DNA from: Elysia marginata
Taxonomy: Eukaryota; Mollusca; Gastropoda; Plakobranchidae
Length of the DNA: 21,540 bases
Direction of reading: 5' to 3'
Assembly (NCBI GenBank): GCA_019649035.1
Contig: BMAT01001012.1
Coordinates: 63,902 to 85,441 of the forward strand
The notes beneath the pieces are model-generated. The model saw nothing but the letters and a program-made list of their open reading frames with translations. It searched no databases and was not told where the DNA came from. The position numbers and the translations under genes were made by a program. Positions 1 to 10,699 of this stretch are shown here, piece by piece; positions within the stretch are counted from its first letter, which is position 1; every line of letters starts with the position of its first letter.

Positions 1-143
1 TCTTAGTTTAATTACATCATGCTACGATGTTAATACTTGATTTTTTTTCTTTTTCTTTTTTTATTTTTATTTTGAAAGCACAGTTTGCTTTCATTCCAGC
101 TTTACTATCACGCCTTGCTTTGATACATCTGATACGGAAAACA

Positions 144-192
<49 letters not shown>

Positions 193-193
193 G

Positions 194-239
<46 letters not shown>

Positions 240-240
240 G
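144..240. repeat. (TATC)n tetranucleotide microsatellite
   Basis: A run of about 24 TATC units with a single interruption near 191-194, where one CTAT becomes CTGT. The flank at 241-280 continues as degenerate CTGT/CTAT steps, which looks like the decayed edge of a once longer array. Reading frames through it give only repeated Leu-Ser-Ile-Tyr residues, so it should not be read as a gene. Confidence 0.97.
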
Positions 241-3200
241 ATCCTGTATGTCTGTCTATCTGTCTCTCCATGTCTATAATTGTATCTAAATGGTCATCTG
301 TTTGTACATCTGTTTGTACATCCAAAATTTTACGTATCTTTGTTTTATGTTCAATTGCCCACTTCCTTTCTAGTGATTATTATCTACCCGATACTGGCCT
401 CTCAGGTATGCTTCTCTATTTTTATCATTCTTTCGCACTCTTTATGTTTGTTTATCTGTGTCTCTTTAAGTCAATATCAAAGACAGATAGATAATCCACA
501 GAATTCCACAGCTTATTTAGTTTAGTTGCCATTTTAGACATACCCGTATTGGTTTTTAACTACAATTGCATATTTAGAAGCATGCAAATTTGTAAAAAAA
601 AATTGATCGAGCAATGCGTCCTAGCAATTAAATTTTGTATTTAAAGACTGTAGTAGGCGAACTGATCGAACTAAAGAATTGATTACATGTATTAAAATGC
701 ATCAATACTATTGAATATTTTAGCATTAATTCCGTTGGCTCCGCGTGATAAAGTTAAGCTTTAAAGGTGAAACCTATTTCTTGATGCACTTTTTAGTCAA
801 CAAACTTTGCCGTTACATTTTAAAATGTATTTTTCTTTCATATAAAATAAATGGTCCTTGCCGCCGACACTGAGAACAACACACAGCCACCTTCATTGAT
901 TGGTCATACGAGTTTCTGTCAGGAGATGTTCAAAACTAATAACGCGAAAAACCCAATAGCAATAAAAATTAACCAAAACGAAAAAAAAATGACTAATAAA
1001 AGGAAAAAAAATCAATTTCGATTTTTTTTTCGATTGATTAGAATCAAAGTCAACCTGGTCAAACTGAATCTCACAGTCAATTTGTTTGTTTTGAATTATT
1101 GTGCTTTTTACCAAACATTTTATGCTTCTTTTAATTTTTTCTGCTTTCCATTTCTCTTGTTATCGTTTTTTTCTTTTTCAGAAATCCAAGCCTTTTGATA
1201 ATCATGATTTACATTAGAAAATAAATTTCTTTAGGATCTTGTAAAACTACAATTTGGGCGGTTATAAAAAAACAATGGTGCGGTGGGAAAATTGTTACAG
1301 TCTTTATTTTGAAAACGAGACCGACCCGTTTGAAACAATCGACTTTATTTCCACCACAACTTTTATTTCCATTGCCAAAAACAGACTCATAAAAGCAGGG
1401 GGAGGGGAGAAAATAAACAACAGACAACTAGGTACCGATAGTTTTCTCTATATCCTCTCTCAATATGAACTATCTGAACTGCTATAAATTAAAGGCAAAG
1501 TTCAGGCTGTGTAGCGGGTTTGGTGGGGTGGGAGTAATATAGCCTTTTTTGTAGTTGAGAAACAAAATTAAAATTTCTTCGGTTTTAACCAACATCAATT
1601 AGTGAGGCTGCCTGATTTATTCACGCTGGGAATTTCTAAATATTTATTTTGATGCTTTCAGTCACTCAACCCTTTTTCACTCAAAGATAGTTTTAAGTGA
1701 TTTGATTTGGTGCAACTTTTAAAATAATTAATGCCAACGGATATTACAAACAAAACAAAAAAAAAACTAAGTATCTTACTGCAATACCCTTTGCAATATT
1801 TAAAGGGCTTCTTCACTGCTGGAGATAGAATATTTTTAGATAGTATTAAATGCAGCTTATTCACCTTTAGTGCAGAAACTATAACCTCAAGGACCCCTAA
1901 TCCCAACCAATTTTCAGCTTCTCAAAGATTATATGGAATTTTAAGCTAGGTGCCCCTGAATGCTCAATAATATTATTTCATGCACCAGACACGACGAGTG
2001 ACCACTTCATTTCTACAACTTTAGATAATAATAAAACAGATTTTAATTTTTATATTAACATGATATGAAAATAATTCAACAGCAAATCGCACCTTTCAAT
2101 TAAAAGTAAGAATTATTTAGGGAACAACTTTTCATCGCGAACCTTACTTCCTCTTGGGCAACAACCAAACCACGGCTCTTTGGAACACTGAAATACTTTG
2201 CTGTTTTGCACATTTTTCCATTTTCCCTTATGTTGATGTCTTTTTTTTTCAATTGATGATGTGCTTTTATAGATCTAACATGAAGTACAAAACCTGTGTG
2301 AGTGTGTGGATGAAATTGAACCAGTTGTACTTGTTTAGAAGAAATACTAAATTTTCATACCATACCTAACTTCTTAAAACAAAAAGATAGATTAAAATAT
2401 GCCATAAGCTGAAGGGCTACTAACTCTGTAGATAGCTGCCAATGGATGCGCAGAATAAGGAAAAGGAAAAGAAACAGTGAGAAAAAGTTGTAAAATATTC
2501 TGTCATTTATTTGTTTGATGAACAAAGCACTTTCAGGAGAAACATAAACACGCATGGAATAAATGGTGTTTTAAAAGGACATGATATTGTAATCTACGAA
2601 ATTATATAATTCGTTTTAAATTTTAAGTGAAATGGCCAGAAAATTGTAAAAAAAAACCATCCAACTTAGAAAATGTCCAAAACGCACCAAAGTTTTGTGC
2701 TCTACAAATGCTTTAGAAATATATCATTTGATTTTTTTTCCAATCCTTAAGATATCTTTCACATAATTTTATGATTCAAGACAACATGGTTTACAAGGGA
2801 TACATGCAATAGCTTTGAAAAAGAAAAGCATTTCTTCTTCTTAATCATTTTAAATATTTCAACAATCATCACTAAGGCGGAATCTCAATCTTTTGAGATA
2901 GCCTTATTAACAAGAATTATTCCAAAACTCTTGTTTATAATACCATGTTAAAAGATCGATCGTCATTATATAATCATTGATATAGTCCAAGAAAGTGCAT
3001 AACGTTGATTGAATAATAATGTGCTATGCTGCAGACTTGTTAACTATCAATCTTTGCTAGAAATATATCAAGGGCAATTAATGATGGGTTCCATTTTTTG
3101 TTGGAATGTCTTTGTTTCTCATACAAATGTAGGCCTAAGATTCTCTAACCATGCCACTGTGTCCAACTATTTAATTCCACTGCACCTATCTTTACTCTTA

Positions 3201-4049
3201 CAAAAGATTATACTAATAATGTTACATTTATTAAAAGAAACCCTATTTTCTACAAATTTATGTTAATTTGAATATTTTTTATGTTCATATTGTATCTTCA
3301 CTGTAAGTCGCCTGCTTATTAATTATCATGTAATTTTTGTACGGACCAATTGCTGTTAATAATACCTAAAACTTAATAGAATAGAAATAAATAAGAAATT
3401 ATTATTGTAATGTGAGCACAAAGAGTGAAGAAAAATTCCATTGCGCGGAGCAAACTTGTCCACTTTAATGTTTGATTTCATTGAAGCTTTTTGGTCCTCT
3501 AGGTATGTTACTTTCTTCCGAGAGTTGTAATTCCAACAAGGCATTTCTTGTCTAAAATACATCTTTGAAATTAGCGTATAGATCAATCAATTAAAATGAA
3601 CATTCAATTGATCTCTAGATAACATTTCAAACATTCATCTAGAGTTGTAACTTTCAATTTAAACGTTTAATAAGCTTTACACCTAAACGATTATACCAAA
3701 AAAATAAACAAAGACAAAACAAAAAAAAAAACAATAGAAGAAAACGAAAAGACCAAGCTGAATTGTCACGTTATAACATAGTCTTAGTTTTTTTAAATCA
3801 TGTACTTGCGTATTAAAATCTAATTCCAGCGTTTTTTTTCCTTGTTTTTTTTTTCTTGATTGGAGTTTTTTTAAGCTAACGATTGAAGCTTTATGGACAG
3901 TTAAAGAATTTTTAAAATTTTCAAAAAACAAGGTGAAGATGTTTTTATGTGATTGGCATTGTGGAAATGAATATGGAAATAAGTAATTTGTTAAAACATT
4001 AAGGGGGGAAATACAGAAGGGTAAAACCGATCTGGCCGGCATGGACAGA
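241..4049. other. Gene-free AT-rich stretch upstream of the ARID3 exon
   Basis: No coding region, tRNA or recognisable transposon is supported here. Open frames are short (under about 120 codons), AT-driven and rich in Phe, Ile, Lys and Asn, with no family motif. Homopolymer A/T runs are frequent. A near-palindrome of about 17 bp lies around 2596-2613. I see no promoter with convincing elements. The stretch is either intergenic or part of a 5'-UTR intron of the downstream gene. Confidence 0.6.
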
Positions 4050-4163
4050 GAACTATATTGAAAGAGTCGTTCAATTCAAATAGATCTATTTCACGAGTAT
4101 ATAATAGAACTATTGTGATAGAGTTGTTCAATTCAAATAGAGCCTTATCATGAGTTAACAAAG
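4050..4163. repeat. Diverged two-copy tandem duplication, period 57 bp
   Basis: Two adjacent 57-bp copies begin with GAACTAT at 4050 and 4107. Both contain the identical block TTCAATTCAAATAG, at 4070 and 4127. Over the first 50 bases I count about 40 matches; the last few bases have diverged. The next bases (GAGTTATG at 4163) may be the start of a third, decayed copy. Copy 1 carries the palindrome AATAGATCTATT. No coding role is visible. Confidence 0.8.
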
Positions 4164-4274
4164 AGTTATGTACGACAGAAAGAACAGGAAAATTTATGTC
4201 GACAACTTGCAGCGGGAAAAGTTTGACCATTCGTTATGATTTAAAACAAAATTTTTTATCATCATCTAAATCAT

Positions 4275-4625
4275 TGCTATTGATTTTTATTATTGTTATT
4301 GTTGTTATTGTATTTATTATTACAACTCCGATTATTGTTGTTGTTATTATTTATTTTATTATAATTATTGTTATCAATATCATTATTATTATTACTGTTA
4401 TTATTATTATCATCATCACCGTCACCACCATTATCGTCATTTTTATTATTTATTATTATTACCATTGTTATTATTATCATCATCATTATTATCATCATAC
4501 AAATCAAGATCATCATCTCTCTTCATCACCATTATCTACATGATTGTTACCGTTATTTATTGCAATTACGCTTTAACCGTTTCTATTATTGTTTATTATT
4601 ACCATAATTTTAACGATTATCGTTC
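4275..4625. repeat. Imperfect ATT/ATC trinucleotide-rich tract
   Basis: About 350 bp of interspersed TTATTA, TTGTTA and ATCATC steps without a long perfect run, typical of an old, mutated trinucleotide expansion. Frames on both strands yield only Ile/Val/Leu or Asn/Asp homopolymeric peptides, which are artefacts of the repeat. Confidence 0.9.
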
Positions 4626-5085
4626 TCCTTATTAAAACTATTATTTTGTTGTTGATAATGTTGTTTTAGTCAAATCTTGCCACGAAGACTGCTCAACAGA
4701 CCTTGAGCGTTTGTTTTTATTTTTTCTAAATTTCTACATCACAAGTATTTAAAAAAAAACTTTTATAAATCGGTTTGGATGTGTGTGGGCGTATTACTTT
4801 TAATGATCAAAACCTGAAGGATTTCAACATTTTGTCGGTTAGGCTCATGCTAACACGCTCTGGTGAACAGAAAAAAAGTAGCTTAAGTCGCATCACCTGC
4901 ACACACAGGTCCCGCTTAGAAAGATATAAAGTAATGATTGCACCTTTTAAAATATTGAATTCTAAAAACATTTTATAATGAAGCCAATCCAATAATAAGT
5001 GGGTGAAGAAGGACTAGATTTGAAACGTGCCACAGGCAGATGGCAAAATACCGGCACTAGAAATCAGGATTTCTCAGCTTCATTT
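4626..5085. other. Gene-free stretch, nothing recognised
   Basis: AT-rich unique sequence between two low-complexity tracts. I see no gene, RNA, transposon end or clear regulatory patch. Confidence 0.6.
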
Positions 5086-5650
5086 TCATTTTTTTTTCAA
5101 TTATCCTCATTCCCCTTTCCCTTTACTTCCCTGCTTTTCTCTCTGACCATTCCCTGCTTTTCTCTCTCATCCGTTCCCACCATTCTCTCTCCACCCCCCC
5201 TCTCTCTCTCTCTTTCATCCCCTTCCTCTTTCTCTCTTTTCTTCCCTTTTCTCTGTCTATTTCTCTCTTCCTTATCTTTTGCTTTCTCTGCCTCAGAGTC
5301 AACTTCAGTTTTCCATTTTTTTTTCTCTTACACTTTCTTCCAGCTCTCTCTCACTGTCCACCTGTCCAACTGTCTTTCTGTTTCTGGTTCATTCTCTCTT
5401 GCCTATCGCATTTCTCTTACACCCAGTTTCATTCATTCTTACATCCCCGGTCTCACTGTCTGTGTGTCTGTCACTCTCTCAGTCTTCTTCTACTTTTCTT
5501 CTTCTTCTTCTTCTTCTTCTTCTTCTTCTTCTTCTTCTTCTTCTTCTTCTTCTTCTTCTTCTTCTTCTTCTTCTCCTTCTTCTTTTTCTTCTTCTTCTTT
5601 TCCTTCCTTCCATCTCCTCCTTTCTTCTCCCCTTTCCATTTTTGTGTTTA
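5086..5650. repeat. Long polypyrimidine tract (C/T on + strand)
   Basis: About 560 bp in which the + strand is overwhelmingly C and T, made of mixed CTTT, TTCC, TCTC and CTGT steps with a perfect (TTC)n core at 5496-5574. It ends in a purine-rich patch at about 5655-5675. Frames read as Ser/Phe/Leu-rich on + and Arg/Glu-rich on -, so the apparent 234-codon frame at 4999-5703 is not a gene. Polypyrimidine-polypurine tracts with mirror symmetry are known to be able to form triplex (H-DNA) structures. Confidence 0.95.
5496..5574. repeat. (TTC)26 / (GAA)n microsatellite
   Basis: A perfect run of about 26 TTC units, the core of the larger polypyrimidine tract, broken at its 3' end by TCC and TTTTTC variants. 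On the - strand this is (GAA)n. Confidence 0.97.
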
Positions 5651-6734
5651 GAGTAGGAAAAGGGGAGGGGGGAGGCATAATAGAATGGTGGGAGAATTTC
5701 TGATTTTAAACAGTGAACAGTTAAATCCAATCATAACGCTAATGTTTAGTTACTTCCTGAAGTCTTTATGCCGAGTAAATGAGGCACTCTACTAGAATAA
5801 GAAAGTAGGTTACGGTAATGTTCAAGCCCACGAGCCTGTCTTCCTCATGTGTGGGTGAGTGTTTTGGTGTGGATGTACATCTCTGTCTATGAGCGGCAGC
5901 TGCCGCAAACCAAGAAACGGACTTTTCTCCCTGTAGTGTGATACAACTATGTGAATAGGAAGAATGTTTTGTTGGGAAAATATTAAAACTATACTCGTAC
6001 TTTGTTGGTAATCATCAATTTCTCGTAACAAGTACTAGAATTGAGAGAAAGATAAATTTTAAGACAACGAGAAGGAAAACTAGATAGGGAATCTCAGTTT
6101 TGTAAGCTGACTAAAGTATTGTCTCAAGATGCAATAGTTAAGCGAGAGAAAAACATAATGTGTGTACTATCGAGGGGAGAGGAGAGAGGGAGGGGGAATT
6201 CAGTTTAGAAGTTGGTAAACTGAAAGGAAAAGAATTGGAAGTTCAAGAAATTAATAAGCTCTCATAATTGAAAGAAATCATTTAAATAGGAAATAACTGA
6301 ATTATAATGGTTTGCATGATAATAGAAGTTTGTAGGTTGAATACTAGCAGACTAATAATACATAAAAAATTGATAGATTTATTATTGAAGAATATAAAAT
6401 ATAATGGGAAGAATTAACATAAATAAAAAGACAATAATTTTCGATTTTTTCAAATGCTTCAGTATAAACAAATAGACTTCAATAACAAATTTATATTTCC
6501 TTTTCTCGCTAGTTTTGTTTCACTACTTGTCTTTTTTTTGTTTTAGAATTTTCAATCTTTCTGATCAACAGTTTACTCCTCAGGCAAATAATTACATTTT
6601 CTCTTAAAATACTTTGGATGATTTCTTTATCATTTTTTTTAATTGTTGAAGTCAGATATCCTACTTTTTACAAGGCTATCAGAGACGTTTTAAAAAAATA
6701 ATATTGGACGAACTAAGAAATAAAGACTAAAGTT

Positions 6735-6865
6735 GGATTGAGGCGAGACAGTGATGTTTCATTCGCGTCCCGGCTTGGTACAGTTCTCCCCGCAGATTAA
6801 CATTCCGTTCAAACAAACTGTTTATTGCTGATCAGGCCAGAATAATGTCTTTGTTGCTTTATATT
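6735..6865. promoter_or_regulatory. Candidate regulatory element upstream of the ARID3 exon
   Basis: This patch is richer in GC and less repetitive than its AT-rich surroundings. It packs Fox-like (CAAACAAAC, TGTTTATTG), SOX-like (CTTTGTT) and RATTAA-like (AGATTAAC) words into about 65 bp at 6793-6858. RATTAA is the kind of site reported for ARID3 / dead ringer proteins, so autoregulation is conceivable. Short words of this type also occur by chance in AT-rich DNA. No comparison with another species was possible. Confidence 0.25.
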
Positions 6866-7094
6866 AAACAGCTTTTTCTTTCGTTAACTGCATACATTTT
6901 GTTAAAGTTTTGGATAAATAAATAAGATTACGACGTGGGATGATCTCAGAACAAAGAAACAGAAAGCAAAAGGATGCAGGATGAGGGAATAAAAGGAAAG
7001 TGGGAGTATGACAAATAAGGGGAGTAATTCCTTTAATCGATTGATTCTTCAGGGCACCATATTTAAAAATATAAGTGCTACACTTGCACATTTT

Positions 7095-7275
7095 ATCACT
7101 ATCAAGAAAACCACAGCGTGAGCCATAGTATATTATAAATAGAATCCACAGGCGCTGTTTGAATGTGCCACGCCGCTTGTTGTCATAGAGGTGTTTTATA
7201 GTTTATGATATTTTCTATGTGGCCTGTGACTGCCGTTTCCATAACTTGTGTCAATATTAAGTTTATAGATGATAA
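7095..7275. promoter_or_regulatory. Candidate regulatory element 120-300 bp before the exon
   Basis: The patch contains AACCACAG (Runx-like), TATTATAAATAG (TATA-like, 7131-7142), CCACGCC, and TTTATAGTTTATGATA (Caudal/posterior-Hox-like). It is more complex than its neighbours. It could be an enhancer, or a weak promoter giving an mRNA that reads straight into the coding exon without splicing; an in-frame stop at 7354-7356 would then precede the ATG. This is inference from motifs only. Confidence 0.22.
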
Positions 7276-7375
7276 CATTAAAACTGATTCTGCTTTTGTC
7301 TATTCCGCCAATGCAATACAACGTACATTTTTTTTTTTTTAATTTTTTAAGATTAAAGAATTTACAAGAACAATA

Positions 7376-7395
7376 TCTATTCTTTCTTTGACCAG
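7376..7395 (+). other. Splice acceptor of the ARID3 coding exon
   Basis: A pyrimidine-rich run ending TTCTTTCTTTGACCAG, with AG at 7394-7395, lies 6 bases before the first ATG. A longer T-rich run sits further upstream at 7328-7348. This implies that the exon starts at 7396 with a 6-base 5' UTR remnant and that an upstream non-coding exon exists. The upstream exon cannot be located from sequence alone. Confidence 0.7.
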
Positions 7396-7401
7396 GCTAG
7401 C

Positions 7402-8802
7402 ATGATGAGCACCGGTGTACCGATGGATCTCGAGAACAATGACTCGGACACTCACAGCGAGGACGAGCACACTAGCAACTCGACCACCACAACATCGCCA
7501 ACCAAGCAATTGATCCCTGAAAAAGACGAGCTCGTGAAGAATGAATTGAAGGGACGATCGCTAGAATCGAAAGCTTTAAGTTTAGGTCGCAGGGACGAGG
7601 AAGATGAAGAGAACGAGGACGGGGAGGATGATCTATCCAACAGTTTATTTGTGTCTCCAGACAAGCTGGGGTCGGCAGATAGAGACCTGTATGAAAAGTT
7701 GAGGCAGCAAGAGCGCGAGGAACGGGAAGAGATTGAACGGGAATTGCGGGAACAAGAGCACAATTCAAAACCTACAAACACCATTTCTGGACTGACCCTT
7801 CCTCCCGGCAGCACCGCTCTCCCGCACTCTCTGGCCCTGTCCCACCATGCACAACAACTGAGGGCTCGAGAGAAAGAGATCTACCTGGCCCAGGAACGCA
7901 TGCTCATCAAAACAGAACGTGAACTTGACCTTAGCACTACAGGTGGAGGCGGTGGCAACCCGGCTATGTCAGCCTCGGCGTCCTCATCACCAATCAATAA
8001 TTCACCCAGTAATGGTGACACGGCTAGGGAGGGCACGCCAAATGATACTAATGACGGGTCGAGAAGTTTAAGCATGGGCAGCAGCGCAAATAACAATTCC
8101 AAACATGGAATCCACAAAACCAACTCTAATAACAACATCAATAGAAGTCCGTCTGCCATAAGTCTCAACAGCAAGAATATTTCTAACAAATCATTGAAAA
8201 ATGGAAGTGAGGACAGCACACCGGGCAGCAACAATAATGACGTCACCCATCACGTGAACAAGCTCAATCTGGCGCCAACGCCTGAAGATTTTCGAGCACA
8301 TTTAGGCTTACCAGGCGGCGCTGCTGCAGCCAACAGTTTTCTATCCTCATTTCCGTTCGGCCATCCTTTCGCTGCAGCTCATGCCCACCTAGCTCTTGGT
8401 GGCCACCCGCTTCTCGGCGGCAGAGACATCAAAGGGATGATGCTTGATGGAAGTGGGCTTGGGGGAGGCAATCCTCTTCTTGGTGGTGGAGGAGGCGCAT
8501 CACATCATCCCCCTCATCCTCTAGTCAACCCTTTCCACCCTATCCTCCCTAACCACAGCGCGTTTCCAAGTCCGCCCTCCCCAGCAGACAGATATGGCAC
8601 CCAAGGGGGACCGGCCAACCCTCCGAGCTCCACCAGTGTTCATGGCGGCCAGCATCCTGGAGCTCCGAGTTCCTCACCGCCGTCCTCCACCAGGTCACCA
8701 GAGGTTGAGGACAGCATGCAGCCCTCGCCAGCGCCTGATGATGACGACCCCAACGGAGAAAACCGGTCTCACAACTGGACTTTCGAGGAGCAGTTTAAAC
8801 AG
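7402..8802 (+). CDS. ARID3 / dead ringer (retained, Bright) transcription factor, N-terminal exon (partial)
   Basis: First 467 residues of an AT-rich-interaction-domain nuclear transcription factor of the ARID3 family. The decisive evidence is the end, HNWTFEEQFKQ at residues 457-467: this matches the start of the extended ARID in fly dead ringer and vertebrate ARID3, where LYEL/LYEI follows. The phase-0 donor falls exactly after that Gln. The remaining ARID helices and the C-terminal REKLES region known from the family are not in the window. Visible features: acidic patch 64-77; charged, probably helical segment 92-120; second charged helix 155-177; Gly run 181-185; Ser/Asn/Thr-rich disordered stretch 187-280; Ala/His/Gly-rich hydrophobic segment 306-340; Pro/Ser-rich 369-449; acidic DDDD 446-449. 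Minimal SUMO-type motifs are VKNE (45-48) and IKTE (169-172). Many Ser/Thr-Pro sites suggest proline-directed phosphorylation. Start: ATG-ATG at 7402 with A at -3; Met8 is an alternative. Family members bind RATTAA-like sites in developmental patterning. ARID3 paralogue identity is unresolved. Confidence 0.88.
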
Positions 8803-8814
8803 GTACAGGTACAT
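8803..8814 (+). other. Two tandem in-frame splice donors (GT at 8803 and 8809)
   Basis: The exon end reads CAG-GTACAG-GTACAT, a 6-bp direct repeat offering two GT donors 6 nt apart. Donor 1 ends the exon at FKQ, matching the family. Donor 2 would add Val-Gln and keep the frame. Both lack G at +5; donor 2 matches the consensus slightly better at +6. If neither is used, the frame continues V-Q-V-H-E-N and stops at 8821-8823, giving a protein without the ARID. Confidence 0.75.
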
Positions 8815-10699
8815 GAAAACTAAAGAATTGTTAGACATAGCTTAGTGCATGCGCTATACAGTTGCCTGGCAGCAAATCATTGTCTGGGATTATAGAGATT
8901 CTCATTCGTCCAGTCCAAAATTTATAAAATAATGAGGCTACATCTTAAACTAAGTGCGGTACTCGATCAGAGACGGGGAAGAACCCATTGACCAACAGTT
9001 ACTGTAGTAGTTCATTTTAATTGCATCTGTTAATGATTTTGAACAATGTTAACTTAAAACGGAAATGTGAAGTACCGGTCAGGTTGTAAAATTTTAATAG
9101 AGTTATAAAAAAATGCAAAAGGAAAACCGCAACGCGAAAATTTCTAAAATCACACAGCACAGTCTCTGCACAAGTAAAATTGTAGATGGTTCTGCTTTTA
9201 TGAAATTAGGGCTGCTACAGAATAAATTGATATTAGAAACAGAAAACAAAATAAGGGGATAAGTATATATATCGATACATTGATGGATGTTTGAAATGGT
9301 CTCAAAGCAACATTTCTTCAAGTGTAAAATATCATAGGCTTTTAAAGCTGATTATGATTTTTTTCGCTTTCGGCGCTTCAGCTATGCCCACACTGAGAGC
9401 AAAGCCCTGTTACACTTTTTTTTCAACTGTTTTTTAATCTTGCATATCAGATCAATCCTAATCGTTCAAAGGTTGAGGTTTTTAGCCCAGCCTCATAGTC
9501 ACGTATTTACTTTATTTGTTCATTAAAACTTCTAGGTTTGTCAAAGTTGTATTGATGCGAAGGATGATTGGTTTTGTAATGGGCCGAGTAAATACTCAGG
9601 GTGATTATTTGTATTGTTTAAATGCGAATCGTTGAAAATACAGAATAAGTGTTTAGAACAAATAACAAATTCATTAATTTTCTTTTCATTTTTTTTTTAT
9701 TTGACTGCTTTCTCAGATCGATGGCATTGATCTGTGGCAATTTTGTTGTTAGTATTTATGATAGCGGAATAAAATTTAAAAAAAGGTTGTAAGGGCATTG
9801 TATTGCTATTACATAGTTCTATAAACCTTCGTTACAATACAGAATATATTCCGACACTATAAAAATTATTGATTTTTGGCGAAGTAAACCATGATGAAGT
9901 TATTGTCAGTAAATTTTAAAGTATATTAAAAAATCAGGACTTCAAATTAATTCAAGACTTAAATCTATTCTTTAGGAACAAAAAATAATGTGCAACCCTT
10001 ATGAACCATGAATTAAAGAGGCAGCACTAACACGACCCGTCATTGGCTTAATTCCACTCTATCGTTGAGAGATTCACACCATTGTAGCTCAGGATGCAGC
10101 TGAATTTCTTTACAAATTCTGCTTTTACAGCATACAATGCTTTGCAATGCAATATCGTTTTATAAAGCGACAATAGAAATCAATTTGATTGATCACAAAG
10201 ATAAAACTGCTGCGAGGCGTTTTCTTCTTTGTGGTTTTGCTATCCAAATAAAATAAATGTTTCAAGAAGTGTTTGTTATCCTTGATTATACCGCATCTCT
10301 ATGTGAGGAAGAGACTGGAATCAAAAGGAAACAGGAGTTAGGCTGTAAGCGTTCCACATCCTTTGGTTTGACAAAGAGTATTATTTTTCTTCTCTTCTCT
10401 TTCTACCTTTCTTTATTTTGTATAAACATGATAATTTGCATCCGATAGATAGGTTGTAAAAAAAAGTATACAATAAATAAAAGAGCAAAATAAATAACTA
10501 TAAATTCCATAGGGTATGATGAATTATAATTAGGTTACTTCACATTTTAAAGGATAAAAATGAAACAAATATCCCTAAGCTTATCTAAGAAATCTTCAAA
10601 CCCTGTAGAATCCACTGGGCTATAAATAATTACTTAATTTAAAGTGATGATTGGAAGATTGTAAAGTTATTAAATCAGAAGTGGAGAGAAGTAGTCTTG

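Larger units (their letters stand above)
5651..7375. other. Non-coding sequence immediately upstream of the ARID3 exon
   Basis: No coding region is supported. Contents: a G/A-rich patch around 6172-6197; a 14-bp perfect GC palindrome centred on an E-box at 5893-5906; a GC-richer patch at 6735-6865 with clustered transcription-factor-like motifs; a motif AAGGGGAGTAATTCC at 7017-7031; and another patch at 7095-7275. The rest is AT-rich. Because a splice acceptor precedes the coding exon, most or all of this is probably 5'-UTR intron. Confidence 0.55.

Noticed and set aside
144..240. CRISPR-like array, also considered for 13370-14056 and 19501-19763
   Set aside because: Units are contiguous without unique spacers, and the context is an animal genome.
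851..1198. 115-codon open frame on +
   Set aside because: Dominated by Lys/Asn then Phe from A-rich and T-rich runs; no recognisable motif.
4999..5703. A 234-codon open frame on + rich in Ser/Phe, with Arg- and Glu-rich frames on the opposite strand
   Set aside because: It is a direct translation of the polypyrimidine and (TTC)n tract; no domain and no codon bias independent of the repeat.
7452..8246. Several - strand frames of 98-121 codons opposite the ARID3 exon
   Set aside because: Antisense shadows of a GC-richer coding exon; Ser/Leu-rich, mirroring acidic and Asn/Ser-rich codons on the + strand.
8594..8845. 83-codon + frame overlapping the 3' part of the ARID3 exon
   Set aside because: Out-of-frame shadow of the Pro/Ser-rich coding region that also crosses the splice donor.
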